A stretch of DNA of 64,000 bases from Flavobacterium hibernum (GTDB taxonomy: Bacteria; Bacteroidota; Bacteroidia; Flavobacteriales; Flavobacteriaceae), in NCBI RefSeq assembly GCF_000832125.1, contig NZ_JPRK01000007.1, positions 310,001 to 374,000 on the forward strand, written 5' to 3'. Of the stretch, positions 61,569 to 64,000 are shown piece by piece (position 1 is the stretch's first letter; the number at the start of each line of letters is the position of its first letter). The position numbers and the translations under genes are program-made. The notes under the pieces are model-generated. The model saw only the letters and a list, made by a program, of their open reading frames with translations, was not told the origin of the DNA and made no database searches.

Positions 61569-62729
61569 TTATTTAATAGTTCCCAACATAACATCTGGTG
61601 TACGAATACCAGGTTTTATTTCTCCGTTTGATAAAACAATTTTATCATTCCAGATTGTTGCTGTTGTTGTTACATGAGCAAGAAATGGCAATTCGCCAAT
61701 TTTCAACCATTTGTTTGTGTGTGTGTTGTATAGTAAAATGTCGTTGTAAAAACCTTTGTGGGTAGTGTTTAATATATTCTTTTCGGCAATAAGCCTTGAT
61801 TTTTCTTCTTCAGAAGTGGCTTGTGCGATTTGAGATAAATACGTTTCGATTTTATGAAAAGTAGTGCCGTTATCTCCGCCAACGATTAAAATGTATTCTT
61901 TTCCAATAGCAACTCCGGCACCGGCCGAAAAGTTGGTGGTGTGTTTTTCGTCAGAGATATCAGCTTTATTTTTCCAAACTTGCTTTTTTAAATCAAAAGC
62001 CAAAGTTGTATGATGCAAATCGCTTATTCCTGATGGTGTCTTAGTTCTTCCTCCAACAACATAAATTTTACCATCTTGGACAACTGAAACTGAATTTGCC
62101 AAAGCAAAAGGCAATTTGGTCAACAATTTCCATTCTGGTTTTTCAGCATTCAAATCAATACTATAAATTAGATCTGATGATTTTTTTGCTTCATCGCCGC
62201 CAATCGCATAAACGACATTCTCACTATGTGTTAGCGCGATATTGGTAATGGCAATTGGAAAATTAGGTAATGATTTTGTTTCAACTTCATTTTTGGATGC
62301 ATTCCAAGTTAGCATAAAAGCTTTGCTCGAAAGCCCATTTTCATTTTCTCCACCTACATAAACAATTCCTAATTGCGTAGTTGTATTTCCCGGATAGGCG
62401 ATAGGTTCCGGTAAATTACTTGCGTTTTTTTTGTTCCATTGGTATTGATCGCCAACTTTTTGCAAAACATGAATTTCGTTCGAATAATGTTTTTTTCCAC
62501 CTTCCCAAGGCATTTTATCCTGAAAATTTGCTCCGCCTGCCACAATCAAAACGTCATTGCTCACGCCATTAATTGGTCCCGCAAAACCTAATGAAATAGT
62601 TCCGTCTGCATTTTGTAATTGAGCAGCTTTTTTCCATTCGACATTTGAAATATTTGTTTTTTGCGAAAAACCAAGCGTTGTTGACATAATTGTAATAGTA
62701 AGGATTAGGGTAGAAATTGACTTATTCAT
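61569..62729 (-). CDS. nanM: N-acetylneuraminate mutarotase (Kelch beta-propeller, NanM-like)
   Basis: A 386-residue exported protein (signal peptide about 1-22). The body is a six-bladed Kelch propeller: repeated VLIVAGG, YVGGEN, VYAIGGDE, KIYVVGGRT and YILIVGGDNG motifs. This is the N-acetylneuraminate epimerase that speeds alpha to beta anomer change of the released sialic acid. It stands between the lyase and transporter genes. The cyclically permuted form common in Bacteroidota is likely. Confidence 0.92.
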   Translation of the reverse strand: MNKSISTLILTITIMSTTLGFSQKTNISNVEWKKAAQLQNADGTISLGFAGPINGVSNDVLIVAGGANFQDKMPWEGGKKHYSNEIHVLQKVGDQYQWNKKNASNLPEPIAYPGNTTTQLGIVYVGGENENGLSSKAFMLTWNASKNEVETKSLPNFPIAITNIALTHSENVVYAIGGDEAKKSSDLIYSIDLNAEKPEWKLLTKLPFALANSVSVVQDGKIYVVGGRTKTPSGISDLHHTTLAFDLKKQVWKNKADISDEKHTTNFSAGAGVAIGKEYILIVGGDNGTTFHKIETYLSQIAQATSEEEKSRLIAEKNILNTTHKGFYNDILLYNTHTNKWLKIGELPFLAHVTTTATIWNDKIVLSNGEIKPGIRTPDVMLGTIK

Positions 62730-62758
62730 AGTGTTTGTTTTAGAAAAAACGAACTCGT

Positions 62759-63679
62759 TTATTTTGATTTAAAAGCATCGAAATTTAAACCTGCAACATC
62801 TTTTTTGAAAAGTTCGAATTGTTCTGCACTCATATTTTTAACCGGTAATCTAAAACCTCCTAAATCATGACCAACTAATTTCATGTATGCTTTTCCAACA
62901 GAGATTCCGCCGTATTTGCCTAAGAAACGAATCATGTCGATCGATTTTTGTTGAAGTTCACGAGCTTTAACCAAATCATTTGCATTAAAAGCATCAATTA
63001 AATCATAATAAAGTGGAGCTGCATAATTAAAAGTACTTCCTACAGCACCTTTTGCACCTAATACTAAAGCTGATAACATATTTTCGTCACGTCCCCAAAG
63101 CATATCAAATTTTCCGTTTTCGTAGCTCATGCAACTCTGGAAATCCATAAAATCTTCGTGTGTATATTTTACTCCGGCAAAATTTGGAAGTTTACCATCA
63201 AGAGCTCTAACCAAGTCATACATTGCAACATTTACACCGCTTAATACTGGAATGTGATAGTAGTAAAATGGCATATTTGGAACGCTTTCTCCCACTTTAA
63301 TACAAGTTTCGGCTAATACATCAACATTTGCAGGTTTAAAGTAAAAAGCACCTGTTAATGAAACAGCATATAAACCAATTTCGTAAGCATGTTTTGCCAA
63401 ATCAATACAATCATCCAGACAAGTTCCTCCAAGAAAAACCATTACTTTAAAATCGTCATCATGATTAGAACAATCTGCCCAAGCTTGAGCAACTGCTTTT
63501 TTTTCTGCCAATGTAATAGAAACTCCTTCGCCAGTAGATCCGTTAATAAAAGCTCCGGTAACGCCGTTTCTTTTTAAGAAAGCGTAATAAGGAGGGATAA
63601 GGCTTACATCTAGTTTTCCGTTGCTGTCAAAAGGTGTAAATGGAGCAGAAATCAGACCTTGTAAATGTTGAATTTTCAT
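62759..63679 (-). CDS. nanA: N-acetylneuraminate lyase (DHDPS family)
   Basis: A 306-residue TIM-barrel aldolase splitting N-acetylneuraminate into ManNAc and pyruvate. GSTGE (47-51) is the carboxylate-binding loop, catalytic Tyr141 is in YYYHIP and Schiff-base Lys171 in AGVKYTHEDF. The remaining loop residues suit neuraminate rather than dihydrodipicolinate, since all neighbours are sialic acid genes. First enzyme of the intracellular path; SusD-type gene is upstream. Confidence 0.93.
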   Translation of the reverse strand: MKIQHLQGLISAPFTPFDSNGKLDVSLIPPYYAFLKRNGVTGAFINGSTGEGVSITLAEKKAVAQAWADCSNHDDDFKVMVFLGGTCLDDCIDLAKHAYEIGLYAVSLTGAFYFKPANVDVLAETCIKVGESVPNMPFYYYHIPVLSGVNVAMYDLVRALDGKLPNFAGVKYTHEDFMDFQSCMSYENGKFDMLWGRDENMLSALVLGAKGAVGSTFNYAAPLYYDLIDAFNANDLVKARELQQKSIDMIRFLGKYGGISVGKAYMKLVGHDLGGFRLPVKNMSAEQFELFKKDVAGLNFDAFKSK

Positions 63680-63780
63680 GAGTTTAATTTTTAATTTGTT
63701 TATGTTTTTTTGTTTTTAATTAGACTGGAAACTTTTACATTTCCAGCCTAATTGTAAACTGTAATCTTTAATTCTGGTTT

Positions 63781-64000
63781 TTATAGTGGATTTTGAGTAA
63801 TTTTTGGATTAAAGTTGATTGTGTTTTGAGAAATTGGAAACAATATTTGTTTTCCTGTCATTGATGGTACCCAACTTGTTCTGTTAAAACGAACTAAATC
63901 CCACCAAGATTTTCCTTCAAAAGCCAATTCTTTTAAACGCTCTCTCAAAATTGCATCGTCATTTGCAGTAGGCGTACTGTTTGTAAAAGTTGCTGAAGCA
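63781..64000 (-). CDS. SusD/RagB-family nutrient-binding lipoprotein, C-terminal end (NanU-like, partial)
   Basis: The last 72 residues or so of a SusD-family protein, cut by the right edge. AILRERLKELAFEGKSWWDLVRF is the hallmark of the SusD C-terminal region, followed by VPSMTGKQILFPISQNTINF and QNPL at the end, matching the classic P-I-P-x-x-x-x-x-N-x-x-L-x-Q-N-P finish. In sialic acid loci this protein (NanU) captures sialic acid for the SusC-type channel (NanO), which should lie beyond the window. Stop TAA at 63781. Confidence 0.9.
   Translation of the reverse strand, partial: ASATFTNSTPTANDDAILRERLKELAFEGKSWWDLVRFNRTSWVPSMTGKQILFPISQNTINFNPKITQNPL

Overview
The window looks like a chromosomal segment of a Flavobacterium species (Bacteroidota, perhaps close to the F. 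johnsoniae group; assigned from gene content and style, not by a search). Supporting signs are low GC, A/T-rich starts with little Shine-Dalgarno signal, -7 boxes of the TAnnTTTG type, many lipoproteins with short lipoboxes, a type IX secretion sorting domain on a sialidase, a SusD-family protein, TPR-containing sensor kinases, and many families of short palindromic intergenic repeats. No rRNA, tRNA, CRISPR array, transposase or phage gene was found.

Region 1-13 kb is dominated by sulfur and respiration. A leftward operon encodes a persulfide dioxygenase-rhodanese fusion (CstB-like) and two YeeE/YedE-type sulfur transporters, the last cut by the window edge. Cytochrome bd oxidase (cydAB), a TauE/SafE exporter, a Crp/Fnr-type regulator and a single-domain rhodanese follow. 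A 14-bp FNR-sized palindrome (about GTRAY-N4-RTYAC) lies upstream of the persulfide dioxygenase and of TauE, at exactly the same distance (33 bp, centre to centre) from the -7 box. A weaker copy lies two helical turns further out upstream of cydAB. I infer one regulon for reactive sulfur detoxification plus a sulfide-tolerant oxidase, probably run by the Crp/Fnr protein. Small hypothetical, XRE and GNAT genes and a structured-RNA candidate (9431-9537) are interspersed.

Region 13-26 kb holds a GapN-type aldehyde dehydrogenase, an M1 aminopeptidase with an ACT-domain protein, an outer-membrane barrel protein, a GNAT, and a complete RND efflux operon (adaptor, pump, outer-membrane factor) preceded by a small secreted protein.

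Region 26-41 kb holds two paralogous cassettes, each a tiny lipoprotein plus a TPR sensor histidine kinase. They share a conserved long leader, and only the second has a response regulator. Between them are a gene desert, a DeoR-type regulator divergent from a 5'(3')-deoxyribonucleotidase with five TTGCAA boxes between them, a GH1 beta-glucosidase, a stand-alone HSDR_N nuclease-like protein, and a compact envelope cluster (DUF4236, Excalibur lipoprotein, TerB-like, 4-TM coiled-coil, vWA-like lipoprotein) that may be an undescribed Ter-like system.

Region 41-50.8 kb holds a MscK/MscS channel, a CPA1 antiporter, a processive family 2 glycosyltransferase and a pair of surface lipoproteins, one with a complete metzincin zinc motif. 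Region 50.9-64 kb is a sialic acid utilization locus, all leftward: SusD/NanU (partial), neuraminate lyase, NanM-like mutarotase, MFS transporter, two-domain sialate O-acetylesterase, N-acylglucosamine 2-epimerase, LamG-sialidase with T9SS tail, NagA and a DMT permease. Together these could release, de-acetylate, import and convert sialic acid to glucosamine-6-phosphate, apart from a GlcNAc kinase and the SusC partner, which are not in the window.
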